This document shows positions 24,927 through 33,886 of a stretch of DNA of 64,000 nucleotides, piece after piece. The stretch lies in contig NZ_LKBA01000004.1 of the NCBI RefSeq assembly GCF_001307765.1, positions 372,001-436,000 on the forward strand, given 5' to 3'. The notes below the pieces were generated by a model that worked only from the letters and a program-made list of their open reading frames with translations, searched no databases and was not told where the DNA came from. Position 1 is the stretch's first letter, and every line of letters starts with the position of its first letter. This stretch comes from Aliiroseovarius crassostreae. GTDB lineage: Bacteria; Pseudomonadota; Alphaproteobacteria; Rhodobacterales; Rhodobacteraceae. Both the position numbers and the translations under genes were made by a program.

Positions 24927-25953
24927 CGCCAGAATTAGCTTTCCAACTAAGACAGATTTGGCAACCTTATTCAGTTTTGCTAGGGAGTTGGATTATTACA
25001 CGCAACATGATCGGTTGATCATCGATATGCCACATAAGGTGTTTTGTGGCCCGTTCGCTATGTTGCTGTTGGGCGCTAAGATCAAGTATTTAAAAGACAA
25101 GTGTCCAAATTTGCAGGTTATATTTAATAATTGGGATAGCTTACCATATCTTTCTCATATGGGCTTTTATGATTTGTGTGGCTTCGATCATGGAAAAATG
25201 ATGGGGCAAGCCTCGGGCAACTCTCGCTATCTTCCAATAACTCAACTGGAGGAAAAAGACCTAGTCGAAAAGCCCATCGACGAGTTCGAAGAAATGCAGG
25301 ATCTTTTGCAGCGCTCGGTTGATCGCATCGCACTGGTTCTAGCGCACGATCAATACGAAAACCAAGATCTCTACGATGTTCTGGGATATTCTCTGCGCGA
25401 AGTTTTTAGGAATAGCTTTGAGCATGGTGACACCTCGAGTATCTACTATTGTGCTCAATATTGGCCCACAAGCAACAAAGTAGAATTTGCGGCATGTGAT
25501 TTTGGGATTGGTGTCCGAAAAGGGCTTGGGCGAAATCCGAATTTTCGCTTTGAAAAAGATAAAGATGCGCTGGAGTGCGCACTTCTTCCAAGTGTTTCGG
25601 GGCGAACACATGAACCAAGGCGGTCTTCAAATTGGTTCAACTCTGGCTATGGGCTGTATATGACAAATCGACTTGCGCGGAATGGTGGAAACTTTGTTAT
25701 TTGTAGCGGAAATAGTGCGATTTGTATGACGCCTAAAACGAAGAATAATTTCGTGACTTCCTTTCCCGGAACAATTCTGCGTGTGAACTTAAACGTAGGT
25801 CAAATTGGGCGCGTTCAAGATCGTCTTGCGGAATTTCGTGAAGAAGGAAAAATGATCGCTGCCAAAATCAAAGGTTCAGGAAATCGTCCGCCTTCAGCGA
25901 TGTCGTTACTTCTAAGGCGCGACTATGCTCCGTCGCCTAGGAGAGGGAGATGA
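24919..25953 (+). CDS. STAS-like plus GHKL (HATPase) protein, AT-rich insertion in the operon
   Basis: A 344-residue protein with two recognisable parts. Residues about 5-90 look like a STAS-type fold (RLIIDMPHKVFCGPFAMLLLGAKI). Residues about 130-290 carry GHKL ATPase boxes: the N box LREVFRNSFEHGD near 159-171, G1 ACDFGIGVRKGLG near 192-204, and G2 NSGYGLYMTNRLARNGG near 241-257. The C terminus is basic. Related proteins are anti-sigma-type kinases or stand-alone ATPases in signalling and defence contexts. The gene is much more AT-rich than both neighbours yet overlaps the upstream stop by 8 bases and the downstream ATG by 4, so it was fitted into an existing operon. Function unknown. Confidence 0.78.
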   Translation: MPNARISFPTKTDLATLFSFARELDYYTQHDRLIIDMPHKVFCGPFAMLLLGAKIKYLKDKCPNLQVIFNNWDSLPYLSHMGFYDLCGFDHGKMMGQASGNSRYLPITQLEEKDLVEKPIDEFEEMQDLLQRSVDRIALVLAHDQYENQDLYDVLGYSLREVFRNSFEHGDTSSIYYCAQYWPTSNKVEFAACDFGIGVRKGLGRNPNFRFEKDKDALECALLPSVSGRTHEPRRSSNWFNSGYGLYMTNRLARNGGNFVICSGNSAICMTPKTKNNFVTSFPGTILRVNLNVGQIGRVQDRLAEFREEGKMIAAKIKGSGNRPPSAMSLLLRRDYAPSPRRGR

Positions 25954-27371
25954 AACGCCTCATCAACCTTGGCCTGATGTTTGGCAATCTGATCCGGGTG
26001 GACAGCCCGGCGTTGATTGCGCGCTACAATCGGGCGCTTTTGAAGCTCACCGGGCGCAGCACCGATCTGACTGAGTTTCACATCGACATTTCCGGGTTCT
26101 CGCCCGAGGTGGGCGAGGCGTTCCAGGACGATGCTTACCTCAACCCGGGCGGCTGCAATCGGCAGTTCATCATCCTCACTGTGGATCAGAAAAAGGCGCC
26201 GCTTCTCAATGCGTCTTTCTCCACCTCGCGGGGGATTTTGAAACAGTTCATGGCGGAAAATGAGGCCAAGCTCTTTGCGCTTACCGCCCATGATGCGGTG
26301 GCGGGGGAGCTCGACAATTCGGTTTATACGGTGGGGGACATGCGCGACCTGCTGGCGATCCGCAAGATTTCCATCAATGCGGATACGACGCAAAGCCATG
26401 TGGCCAATGCGCGCAAACTCGCTGAAAAGATTGATCATTTCCAGACGGCTGAGGGCGCGTGGTATGATGATCAGCTGATTGACGAGATGATTGAGCTGGC
26501 CCGCGAAACTGGCGACGTGACCCGCGTGCCGCTGGATCTGGGCGCGCCCATATATGAGCAGGGCAATTTCTGGACCAGCCATTTTGGCGGGGTCTATGTG
26601 TTTCGTGACACCCAGACGCCCGCGATCATCACGGCGGGGGATCGCGCGGCCCTGAAAGGGGCCATGATTGACCGGGTTTATGATCTGACCGATGTGAACG
26701 GCATTGCTTCGTTCCTCAAGCACAATGATCTGGTTGAGCCGGTGGTCAAGGCGCGGGGTGTGGATGGGGCGCGGATCCTGCACCAGAAAATGCAGTTCAT
26801 GCTGGTGGATGCGGCGACCAGCGCGGGGATGGATCTTGGCGATATGTCAGAGCGCGCCCTGCGTCGGGTGGCCACCCGGCTGGGCGACCGCTTGCCAGAG
26901 GCGTTTCGCGGGCTTGCGGCCATGGTGCGCTGGGCTGAAGCCGGGGGAAAATGGCCACGGATCGACAGCCGCCACCCTTCGTATTTCTATACGTTGCGGG
27001 CCCGCCCGGATCACCCGGATCGCGACCTGATCAACCAGCTGTTGTCAGAGCTGGCCCCGCTGGATGTGCGCCAGCTCTTTATCTGTCACAAGCAGGCCTT
27101 CTATGACGCCTATGCCACATGGCCCGACGAAAAGCGTGAATTTGTGGCAGAGTTCCTGCATCGTGATTATATGGCCAATAAGGCGGGTGCGCGGGAGCGA
27201 CTGTTTGGCGGTGAGGATCGCATGGTGGAGGAGCGCCCGACCCCATGGGGCCCTGCGCAAAACCCCTGGAGCCGTGCAAAAGCTGGCGGGGCAGAGAAAC
27301 CTGCGGGGGTGGACAGGCGGATCGACCGGGTTGGTCCCTGGGGAAGCATCGGCAAAGGCGGGAGGAGATAA
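25950..27371 (+). CDS. Unknown protein of 473 aa (DUF6638-like), operon component
   Basis: A soluble GC-rich protein with no signal peptide. It begins MKRLINLGLMFGNLIRVDSPALIARYNRALLKLTGRST and has PEVGEAFQDDAYLNPGGCNRQFIILTVDQ near 50-80, NFWTSHFGGVYVFRDTQTPAII near 205-228, and a helical region near 250-380. The C-terminal 60 residues are low-complexity, Gly/Pro/Arg-rich. I think it matches a domain of unknown function reported from Rhodobacterales (DUF6638), from memory and unconfirmed. It overlaps the GHKL gene by ATGA; the next gene begins within its stop codon region after GGAGGAGAT. Confidence 0.6.
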   Translation: MKRLINLGLMFGNLIRVDSPALIARYNRALLKLTGRSTDLTEFHIDISGFSPEVGEAFQDDAYLNPGGCNRQFIILTVDQKKAPLLNASFSTSRGILKQFMAENEAKLFALTAHDAVAGELDNSVYTVGDMRDLLAIRKISINADTTQSHVANARKLAEKIDHFQTAEGAWYDDQLIDEMIELARETGDVTRVPLDLGAPIYEQGNFWTSHFGGVYVFRDTQTPAIITAGDRAALKGAMIDRVYDLTDVNGIASFLKHNDLVEPVVKARGVDGARILHQKMQFMLVDAATSAGMDLGDMSERALRRVATRLGDRLPEAFRGLAAMVRWAEAGGKWPRIDSRHPSYFYTLRARPDHPDRDLINQLLSELAPLDVRQLFICHKQAFYDAYATWPDEKREFVAEFLHRDYMANKAGARERLFGGEDRMVEERPTPWGPAQNPWSRAKAGGAEKPAGVDRRIDRVGPWGSIGKGGRR

Positions 27372-27646
27372 TGGGATTTCTGCGCTTTATCATATTCGGC
27401 TATCTTGGCCTGACCGTGATCTATTGGCTGATCTCACTCTATTCCCGTTCCGTTCGGTTGGAGAGGCTGGAAAACGAATGGGCCGAGGGGTATCCCGATG
27501 ATGCGGACAGCCCGGAGCGGCAGGGGTTTCTGGATGCCGGGATGGCCGCCTATCACAGCTCATTCCGACCCAAACTGATCGGGCTGGTCTATATCATTCC
27601 GACCGTGCTGGTCATTATCGCGCTTGTTGTGCGCAACTCGAATTGA
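27371..27646 (+). CDS. Small two-helix membrane protein, operon component
   Basis: A 91-residue protein. A membrane helix at about 3-24 (FLRFIIFGYLGLTVIYWLISLYS) is followed by a short acidic cytosolic or periplasmic loop (LENEWAEGYPDDADSPERQGFLDAG), then a second helix near 67-88 (LIGLVYIIPTVLVIIALVV). The ATG at 27371 follows a strong GGAGGAGAT and touches the end of the preceding gene. Family not recognised; a membrane partner for the following DUF1523-like protein is plausible. Confidence 0.7.
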   Translation: MGFLRFIIFGYLGLTVIYWLISLYSRSVRLERLENEWAEGYPDDADSPERQGFLDAGMAAYHSSFRPKLIGLVYIIPTVLVIIALVVRNSN

Positions 27647-27654
27647 GGGATCCG

Positions 27655-28323
27655 ATGGAGAACGTGAAACGTGTGTTTCGAACTGTTGTGCTGGTCATGC
27701 TTGGCCTGCTTTTCTGGTATGTGCTGCCGCAGCATGACGTGGTGCGGGTGACCGGAACCGAGATCATCCGGATGGATTTCTCCTCGGTCAACCGGCCGTT
27801 TTTTGCGCAATCAGACAGCGGCACAAATGAGCTGGTCACGCGGGACATCCGGTTGATCAACACCGTCAAGCGCAAGACCTTTCTGATGGGGTTCATTCCG
27901 CGCGAGGCGGAAAAGGTGATGGTGTATCGCAACGAGGATACGGGCTGGATCTGGCCGCCTTATTTCAAGTTTGACAGCTCGGACCTGCAGGCGCAGGCCT
28001 CGGCCATTGCGCAGAAAGCGGATGGGGCGAACTGGGCGATCATGACCCATTATGGCTGGCGCAACCGGTTCTTCTCGATCTATCCGAATGCGGTGGGGCT
28101 GGAGCCGATCGACGGGCCGGATGTGCGGATCATTCCCTGGTTCAACATCTTTTTCTTCTCGTTCCTGATCATTGCGTGGCTGTTTCTGCGGGCGCTATGG
28201 CGACAGTTTCGCCAGCGCTCGATTGATCCCGCGCTGGAGGATGTTTCAGAGACATGGGATCTGATTGATGACAAGGCGGATGAGGCGCGTGGACGGGTGC
28301 GGCGCTGGTTTGGCCGGAAGTGA
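27655..28323 (+). CDS. DUF1523-family membrane protein, last gene of the operon
   Basis: A 222-residue protein. An N-terminal membrane helix (about 6-26) is followed by a probably periplasmic domain (about 30-165) that contains RVTGTEIIRMDFSS, ETREDIRLINTVK-like NELVTRDIRLINTVKRKTFLMGF, NEDTGWIWPPYFKFDSSDLQAQA and MTHYGWRNRFFSIYPNA. A second helix lies near 167-188, with an acidic then basic tail. The combination matches the uncharacterised DUF1523 family. ATG at 27655 follows TTGAGGGAT. A hairpin terminator ends the transcription unit. Confidence 0.78.
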   Translation: MENVKRVFRTVVLVMLGLLFWYVLPQHDVVRVTGTEIIRMDFSSVNRPFFAQSDSGTNELVTRDIRLINTVKRKTFLMGFIPREAEKVMVYRNEDTGWIWPPYFKFDSSDLQAQASAIAQKADGANWAIMTHYGWRNRFFSIYPNAVGLEPIDGPDVRIIPWFNIFFFSFLIIAWLFLRALWRQFRQRSIDPALEDVSETWDLIDDKADEARGRVRRWFGRK

Positions 28324-28345
28324 TCCTTTTGCTGGACGCAAAGGA

Positions 28346-28371
28346 AAAAGCCCCGCGCTTGCGGGGCTTTT
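28346..28371 (+). terminator. Terminator of the eight-gene operon, with repeat copy g just after
   Basis: AAAAAGCCCCGC-GCTT-GCGGGGCTTTTGGTTTTT is a GC-rich hairpin with a T-rich tail, about 22 bases after the last stop. It is followed at 28380-28420 by CCTTCGGCGAGAGTATTTTTTCCAAGAAGAAAGGGGC, a member of the dispersed GATATTT...CAAGA repeat. The ALDH gene converges on it. Confidence 0.9.
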
Positions 28372-28434
28372 GGTTTTTGCCTTCGGCGAGAGTATTTTTT
28401 CCAAGAAGAAAGGGGCGGACGTGTCGCCCTCCTA

Positions 28435-30777
28435 TCACTCCCCGTAGGGCACCCAGATGGTTTTGACCTCGGTCGCATGGGTGAGGAACTCTTTGCCCTC
28501 GGCCTGCATCCAGTCACGGGCGCGGGCGTTGTTGACCCAGGTCCGTTTCAGGTTGCCCGCGCTTTCCATCTCGACGATGGCCGAGATATCCACGCCGGAT
28601 TGGGCCCAGACCGCATCGAGGTTCAGGTGACCCGCCATCGGGGCGGCGAGGTCGGCATGGGACCCGGTCAGGATATTCACCACCCCTGCGGGCAGGTCGG
28701 AGGTCTCCAGCACCTGATAGAAATCGGTGGCGGCAAGCGGGTAGGGTTCGGATGCCACCAGAACCACGCGGTTGCCCATGGCAATGGCCGGGGCCATCAG
28801 AGAGACGAGCCCCAGCAGCGGGGTTTCGTCCGGGCAGAAGCCACCGATCACGCCAACGGGTTCGTGCATGGCCAGGGCCACGCCCCGCATTGGCACCGGC
28901 TTGGCGGCCCCGTCATACTTGTCGGCCCAGGCAGCATAGGTGAAGAGGCGGCTCACCGCGGCCTCTACTTCTTTTGCGCCGGATTTCCCACCTGTCATGG
29001 CGTCGATCCTGGCCGCGAATTCTTCGGCACGGGCCGAGAGGTTTTCGCCGATATAGTAAAGGATCTGGGCGCGCAGATGGGCGGTGGATTTGGCCCAGCC
29101 CTTGGCCGCATGGGCGGCCTCGACGGCGTTGCGCACGTCCTTGCGGTTGGCGATCCCCACATGGCCCAGAAGCGTGCCTTTGGGTGACCAGACAGCTTGG
29201 GAATATCCGCCATCCGGGCGGGTCTGTTTGCCGCCCACATAGAATTTTGCGGTGCGGTCCAGCGTGTCTACCTTCGCGTCTTTTGGCGCCGTCTCGGCGG
29301 CAATGGGTTTCAGCGCCGTGGTGGTGCCTTTGGGCTTGGTATAGGCCAACAGCCCTTCCCAACCACCTTCGCGCCCAAACCCGCTTTCGCGCACACCGCC
29401 GAAACCGGCGGCTGCGTCGAACATATTGGTGCCATTGACCCAGACCACACCGGCGACCAGTTTTGGTGCAATGTCCAGGGCAAGGTTCACGTTTTCGGTC
29501 CAGACGGTGGCCGCGAGGCCATAGCGGGTGTTGTTTGCCACGTCCACCGCTTCGGCGGGGGTGCGGAAGGTGGTGGCGACCAGAACCGGACCGAAGATTT
29601 CTTCCTGCATCAGGGTTGCGGCGGGTGACATGCCGGTGATCAGCGTGGGCGGGTAATAACAGCCATTTGCGGGCAGATCACAGGGGGCGTGGTAGACCTC
29701 GCCCTCGTGCTTGCCGGCCTCTACCAGCGTGGTCACTGTCTGCAGCTGCACCGGATCGACCACGGCCCCCACATCGATGCTCTTGTCCATCGGGTCGCCC
29801 ACGCGGAGCTTGGCCATGCGTGCCTTGAGCTTGGTATAGAACCTGTCCGCAATGCCTTCCTGCACCAACAGGCGCGAGCCTGCACAGCAGACCTGGCCCT
29901 GGTTGAACCAGATCGCATCGACCAGCCCCTCGACTGCTGAATCAATGTCGGTGTCGTCAAACACGATGTAAGGTGATTTGCCCCCCAGTTCGAGCGTGAG
30001 CGACTTGCCGCTGCCTGCGGTGGCGCGGCGGATCACGCGGCCGACATCGGTGGAGCCGGTGAAGGCGATTTTGTCGATGCCGTCGTGGCTGGTGATGGCT
30101 TCACCCACGCGCCCGTCACCGGTCACGATGTTCACAACCCCTTTGGGCAGGCCGGCCTCATCACAGATCTGCGCAAAGAGGAGCGCGGTCAGCGAGGTGT
30201 ATTCGGCAGGTTTCAACACCACCGTGTTGCCCATCGCAATTGCCGGGGCCACTTTCCAGGCCAGCATCAAAAGCGGGAAGTTCCACGGAATGATCTGACC
30301 GCAGACGCCAAGGGCCTCGCGGTCGGGCAGTTCGGCATCCTGCAGCTGCGCCATGCCCGCGTGGTAATAGAAATGGCGCGCGACGAGCGGGATATCGACA
30401 TCCCGTGATTCCCGGATCGGTTTGCCATTGTCGAGCGTTTCCAGAACGGCAAATAACCGCGCATGTTTTTGCACAAGGCGCGCCAGCGCGTAGAGGTATT
30501 TGGCGCGGGCATGGCCGGGCAGGGCAGCCCATTTCGCTTGTGCTTTGCGCGCGGCGGTGACGGCTGCGTCCACGTCATCGGCGCTGGCCTGGGTGATCTG
30601 CGCCAGTTCTTCGCCATTGGCAGGGTTGTTGGAGGCAAAGCTGTTGCCAGCGGTGGTCATCTTGCCGTTGATATAGAGGCCAAAGGGGGCGTTTTCCGCG
30701 ATCCAGCTGTGGGCTTCCTTGGCGCTTTCAGGGGCGAGGCCATAGTCCATGGTTTCGAAAATTTCTTTCACTGTCAT
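28435..30777 (-). CDS. Aldehyde dehydrogenase of the two-module ALDH16 type
   Basis: A 780-residue fusion of two ALDH-fold modules. The N-terminal module (about 30-500) is complete: PWNFPLLMLAWK near 164-175, GSTDVGR near 241, LELGGKSP near 262 with Glu263, and NQGQVCCAGSR near 292-302 with the expected catalytic Cys297. The C-terminal module (about 520-770) keeps the fold but lacks the Cys and Glu sites. ALDH16 enzymes have this layout, and the bacterial members are active through the first module. The ATG at 30777 is preferred over a TTG four codons upstream. It begins 4 bases after the deoC stop, so it probably oxidises the acetaldehyde made by DeoC. Confidence 0.9.
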   Translation of the reverse strand: MTVKEIFETMDYGLAPESAKEAHSWIAENAPFGLYINGKMTTAGNSFASNNPANGEELAQITQASADDVDAAVTAARKAQAKWAALPGHARAKYLYALARLVQKHARLFAVLETLDNGKPIRESRDVDIPLVARHFYYHAGMAQLQDAELPDREALGVCGQIIPWNFPLLMLAWKVAPAIAMGNTVVLKPAEYTSLTALLFAQICDEAGLPKGVVNIVTGDGRVGEAITSHDGIDKIAFTGSTDVGRVIRRATAGSGKSLTLELGGKSPYIVFDDTDIDSAVEGLVDAIWFNQGQVCCAGSRLLVQEGIADRFYTKLKARMAKLRVGDPMDKSIDVGAVVDPVQLQTVTTLVEAGKHEGEVYHAPCDLPANGCYYPPTLITGMSPAATLMQEEIFGPVLVATTFRTPAEAVDVANNTRYGLAATVWTENVNLALDIAPKLVAGVVWVNGTNMFDAAAGFGGVRESGFGREGGWEGLLAYTKPKGTTTALKPIAAETAPKDAKVDTLDRTAKFYVGGKQTRPDGGYSQAVWSPKGTLLGHVGIANRKDVRNAVEAAHAAKGWAKSTAHLRAQILYYIGENLSARAEEFAARIDAMTGGKSGAKEVEAAVSRLFTYAAWADKYDGAAKPVPMRGVALAMHEPVGVIGGFCPDETPLLGLVSLMAPAIAMGNRVVLVASEPYPLAATDFYQVLETSDLPAGVVNILTGSHADLAAPMAGHLNLDAVWAQSGVDISAIVEMESAGNLKRTWVNNARARDWMQAEGKEFLTHATEVKTIWVPYGE

Positions 30778-30781
30778 GATC

Positions 30782-31813
30782 TTATCCAATCGGATGACGA
30801 TATCCGGCGGAGTAGTGGCCGGTCAGATGGTGTTCAAGCTGGCGTTCGATGTCGCCCAGCAGAGAGGAGGCCCCGAAGCGGAACAGATGTGGGGTAAGCC
30901 ACGCGTCGCCCAGTTCTTCCTTGATCAGCGCGAGATAGGTGATCGCGTCCTTGGCCTTGGAAATCCCGCCCGCAGGTTTGTATCCGACACGATATCCGGT
31001 GCGATCATAATAGTCCCGGATCGCGCGAATCATCACCAGAGAGACGGGCAGGGTGGCGTTCACGCTTTCCTTGCCGGTGGAGGTCTTGATGAAGTCGGCC
31101 CCGGCCATCATGCACACGAGGGAGGCGCGGGCGACATTGCGCAGGGACCCCAGCTCTCCGGTTGCGAGAATGGCTTTCACATGGGCCTCGCCGCAAGCGT
31201 CGCGGAAGGCCTTCATTTCGTCATACAAGGCTTGCCAGTCGCCGGTCAGAACATGCCTGCGCGAGATCACGATGTCGATCTCGGTTGCACCTGCGCGCAC
31301 GCTTTCGCGGATCTCTTCCAGACGCAGATGGAACGGGGACAGGCCTGCAGGAAAGCCGGTGGATACCGCGGCGATCGGCAAGGTGGCACCCAGCTGGTCG
31401 AGCGTCGCCACAGCCGGTTCGATCATGTCGTGATAGACACAGACGGCACCGGTGGTCAGCCCTTCCATATCAAGGGCTTGCAACAGATCCGGGCGCACGG
31501 GCTGAACTGCTTTTGCCACCAGGCGTCGCACGCGTCCGGGGGTGTCATCCCCCGATAATGTGGTCAGGTCGATCATGCTGATCGCCTTCAAAAGCCATGC
31601 GGCCTGATGGTCCTTTTTCACCGACCGCCGTGCGGGCAAGGTGGCGCAGCGACGCTCAATGGCCGAAGTGTTGGCCTGGGCGCCGCGCACCCAGTCCATG
31701 TCCAGGGGAATTCCCGGGTTTCGAATGTCGGCGATTTGGGGCAGCTGAGCTGGCGCCTGACCCTGGGGCACGGAATGGCCCCCCCTTTGGTCGTTCCGTT
31801 GTTCACTAAGCAC
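30782..31813 (-). CDS. deoC: Deoxyribose-phosphate aldolase, long form
   Basis: A 343-residue class I aldolase that splits 2-deoxyribose-5-phosphate into glyceraldehyde-3-phosphate and acetaldehyde. The core runs from about residue 80 (MIDLTTLSGDDTPGRV) through CVYHDMIEPA, STGFPAGLSPFHLRLEEIR, EIDIVISRRHVLTGDW, AHVKAILATGELG (Lys of the active site pair), ADFIKTSTGKESVNAT (Schiff-base Lys) and GYKPAGGIS (proton-relay Lys). The extra N-terminal about 75 residues (NTSAIERRCATLPARRSVKKD) are typical of the long DERA form found in Rhodobacterales and eukaryotes. I use the GTG at 31813 after AAAGGGATC. Confidence 0.94.
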   Translation of the reverse strand: MLSEQRNDQRGGHSVPQGQAPAQLPQIADIRNPGIPLDMDWVRGAQANTSAIERRCATLPARRSVKKDHQAAWLLKAISMIDLTTLSGDDTPGRVRRLVAKAVQPVRPDLLQALDMEGLTTGAVCVYHDMIEPAVATLDQLGATLPIAAVSTGFPAGLSPFHLRLEEIRESVRAGATEIDIVISRRHVLTGDWQALYDEMKAFRDACGEAHVKAILATGELGSLRNVARASLVCMMAGADFIKTSTGKESVNATLPVSLVMIRAIRDYYDRTGYRVGYKPAGGISKAKDAITYLALIKEELGDAWLTPHLFRFGASSLLGDIERQLEHHLTGHYSAGYRHPIG

Positions 31814-32244
31814 GGTTGATCCCTTTGTGTGACCTGTCGGTGTCATCTGTGGTGTTGTGGTTCCTGCGGGGCGGAGATCCGGGGAAATCCTGCCGAAAAT
31901 CCCGCCGAAAATCCTGCGCGCCAAGGGTGACATGGGGGATTGGAAATGGCAAGATTTACCGAATGGTAAAAAATATCACGATCAAGGCAGATAGTTGTGC
32001 CGAACCAGGCGTCAGTTTGACTTGGATCATGGAGCAATTCGCGCGAATTGACCGAACAAGATGGCAGATAGCTTGTCGTTCGGGAAAGAGTTGTTTCCGA
32101 TAACATTGTCCGCTTAGGATGCCCCATCTGCATGTTCTTCCGAGACGCGTATCTCGGGTGGCGGGAGGAAGGCGCAACCGGTGCAAGACGCCCTGTGCAA
32201 CACCGACCACGAGCTGCATCGAAACTGATATTGGGAGACACCAC
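31814..32244. promoter_or_regulatory. Divergent promoter region between deoC and oppA
   Basis: 431 bases with no convincing gene. The part from about 31940 to 32120 is AT-richer (ACCGAATGGTAAAAAATATCACGATCAAGGC, GAATTGACCGAACAAGATGG) and probably holds the oppA promoter. I see no confident -35/-10 pair, riboswitch or palindrome. Confidence 0.4.
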
Positions 32245-33870
32245 ATGACCTTTACCATCAAAGCTGCACTGCTTGGCTCGGCCTTTGCGCTGGCCAGCCC
32301 GGCATTGGCTGCAGGCACCCATCCGGTGACCGGCGAGAAGCTGGCTGATGACCAGACCTTCACCTATCGCGTTCTGGACGAGCATACCTCGGTTGATCCG
32401 CAGATCGTGGAAGACGTGACCGGGTCCGAGATCGTGCGCGATCTGTTCGAAGGCCTTTATAATCAGGACAAAGATGGCAACCTGGTGCCCGGTGTGGCCA
32501 CGGGGTTCACCACAAACGAAGACAAGACCGTTTACACCTTTACCCTGCGTGACAATGCCAAATGGTCTGATGGCACCCCGGTCACTGCCGGTGATTTCGT
32601 CTATGCCTGGCGCCGTCTGGCTGACCCGGCCACCGCGTCCGAGTACCAGTGGTATGTCGAGGTGATGAACCTGAAAAATGCGGGCCCCGTGATGGCAGGT
32701 GAGGCGCCGCTGGAAGATCTGGGCGTGAAGGCGATTGACGACCACACGCTGGAAGTGACGCTGGAAAGCTCGCTGCCCTATTTCGCGCTGACCACCACCC
32801 ACACCTCGACCTTCCCGGCGCCGAAATGGGCAATCGAGAAACACGGTGCCGACTGGATCAAGCCGGAAAATATCGTGGTGAACGGTGCTTACAAGCTGAC
32901 CGAACATGTCGCCAATGAACGCTCGGTGCGTGAGCGCAACGAGATGTATTGGGACAATGAAAACACCATCATCGACAAGACTGTTGCCCTGGTGATCAAT
33001 GATGAAAACGTGGCCCTGACCCGCTATATGGCAGGTGAGCTGGACCGCACCGAGATCCCGGCCGGGCAATATCCGGCCCTGTCGCAGTCTCATCCGAAAG
33101 AAGCCGTGGTGTTCCCGCGTCTATGTTCTTACTACTACACGATCAACGTGTCGGAGAATGCGCCGGAATTCCTGAAAGATGTGCGTGTGCGTCAGGCCCT
33201 GTCCTACGCGATCAACCGTGACATTATCGTCGATAAGGTTTTGCAAGCTGGTCAGACACCGGCATATACATTTACCCCCGGGACGACGGCAGGGTTTGAA
33301 GTGCCTACAGTGGAATACGCCACCTGGACCCAAGCTGAGCGCAACGCAAAGGCGGCTGAACTGATGGCCGAAGCAGGGTATGGCAAAGATAACCCGTTGA
33401 GCCTGACCCTGATCTACAACACGGATGAGGCTCATAAGAAAACAGCCATTGCCGTGTCGCAAATGTGGAAGCAGGCGCTGGGCGTGAATGTTTCTCTGGA
33501 AAATCAGGAATGGAAAACCTTCCTGAATACCCGTGGCGAACAGAACTATGAAATCGCCCGGGCTGGCTGGTGCGGGGATTACAACGAAGCCTCGACCTTC
33601 CTGGATCTGGTGCAGTCGGGTTCCGGTTACAACGATGCCAAATACAGCAACGCTGAGGTGGATGCGCTGTTGAAAGGCGCGAAAACCATGGATAACCCGC
33701 AGCCCAACTATACCAAGGTGGAAGAGATCATTGCCGCCGATATGCCGCTGATCCCGATCTATCACTATACCGAAGACTACATGTTGAAATCGTCGATTGC
33801 CGGCAGCTGGCCGGTGAAGAACGTGGAACAGAACTGGTACTCGAAAGATCTTTACAAGGTGGCCGAGTAA
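32245..33870 (+). CDS. oppA: Oligopeptide ABC transporter substrate-binding protein
   Basis: A 541-residue periplasmic binding protein. Signal peptide MTFTIKAALLGSAFALASPALA, then AGTHPVTGEKLADDQTFTYR and the SBP_bac_5 core: SVDPQIVEDVTGSEIVRDLFEGLYNQDKDGNLVPG, YTFTLRDNAKWSDGTPVTAGDFVYAWRRLADP, and NGAYKLTEHVANERSVRERNEMYWDN near 215-240. It has the OppA-type YAWRRL and YYTINVSENAPEFLKDVRVRQALSYAINRD signatures. It binds short peptides and delivers them to OppBC. ATG at 32245 after GGGAGA. A strong stem-loop follows the stop; oppBCDF continue 284 bases on. Higher expression than the permeases is expected. Confidence 0.94.
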   Translation: MTFTIKAALLGSAFALASPALAAGTHPVTGEKLADDQTFTYRVLDEHTSVDPQIVEDVTGSEIVRDLFEGLYNQDKDGNLVPGVATGFTTNEDKTVYTFTLRDNAKWSDGTPVTAGDFVYAWRRLADPATASEYQWYVEVMNLKNAGPVMAGEAPLEDLGVKAIDDHTLEVTLESSLPYFALTTTHTSTFPAPKWAIEKHGADWIKPENIVVNGAYKLTEHVANERSVRERNEMYWDNENTIIDKTVALVINDENVALTRYMAGELDRTEIPAGQYPALSQSHPKEAVVFPRLCSYYYTINVSENAPEFLKDVRVRQALSYAINRDIIVDKVLQAGQTPAYTFTPGTTAGFEVPTVEYATWTQAERNAKAAELMAEAGYGKDNPLSLTLIYNTDEAHKKTAIAVSQMWKQALGVNVSLENQEWKTFLNTRGEQNYEIARAGWCGDYNEASTFLDLVQSGSGYNDAKYSNAEVDALLKGAKTMDNPQPNYTKVEEIIAADMPLIPIYHYTEDYMLKSSIAGSWPVKNVEQNWYSKDLYKVAE

Positions 33871-33886
33871 CGCTCTGACCAAACGG

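Noticed and set aside
31930-32110. tRNA or small RNA in the oppA upstream region
   Set aside because: No cloverleaf, TPsiC-arm motif or terminator hairpin could be found.
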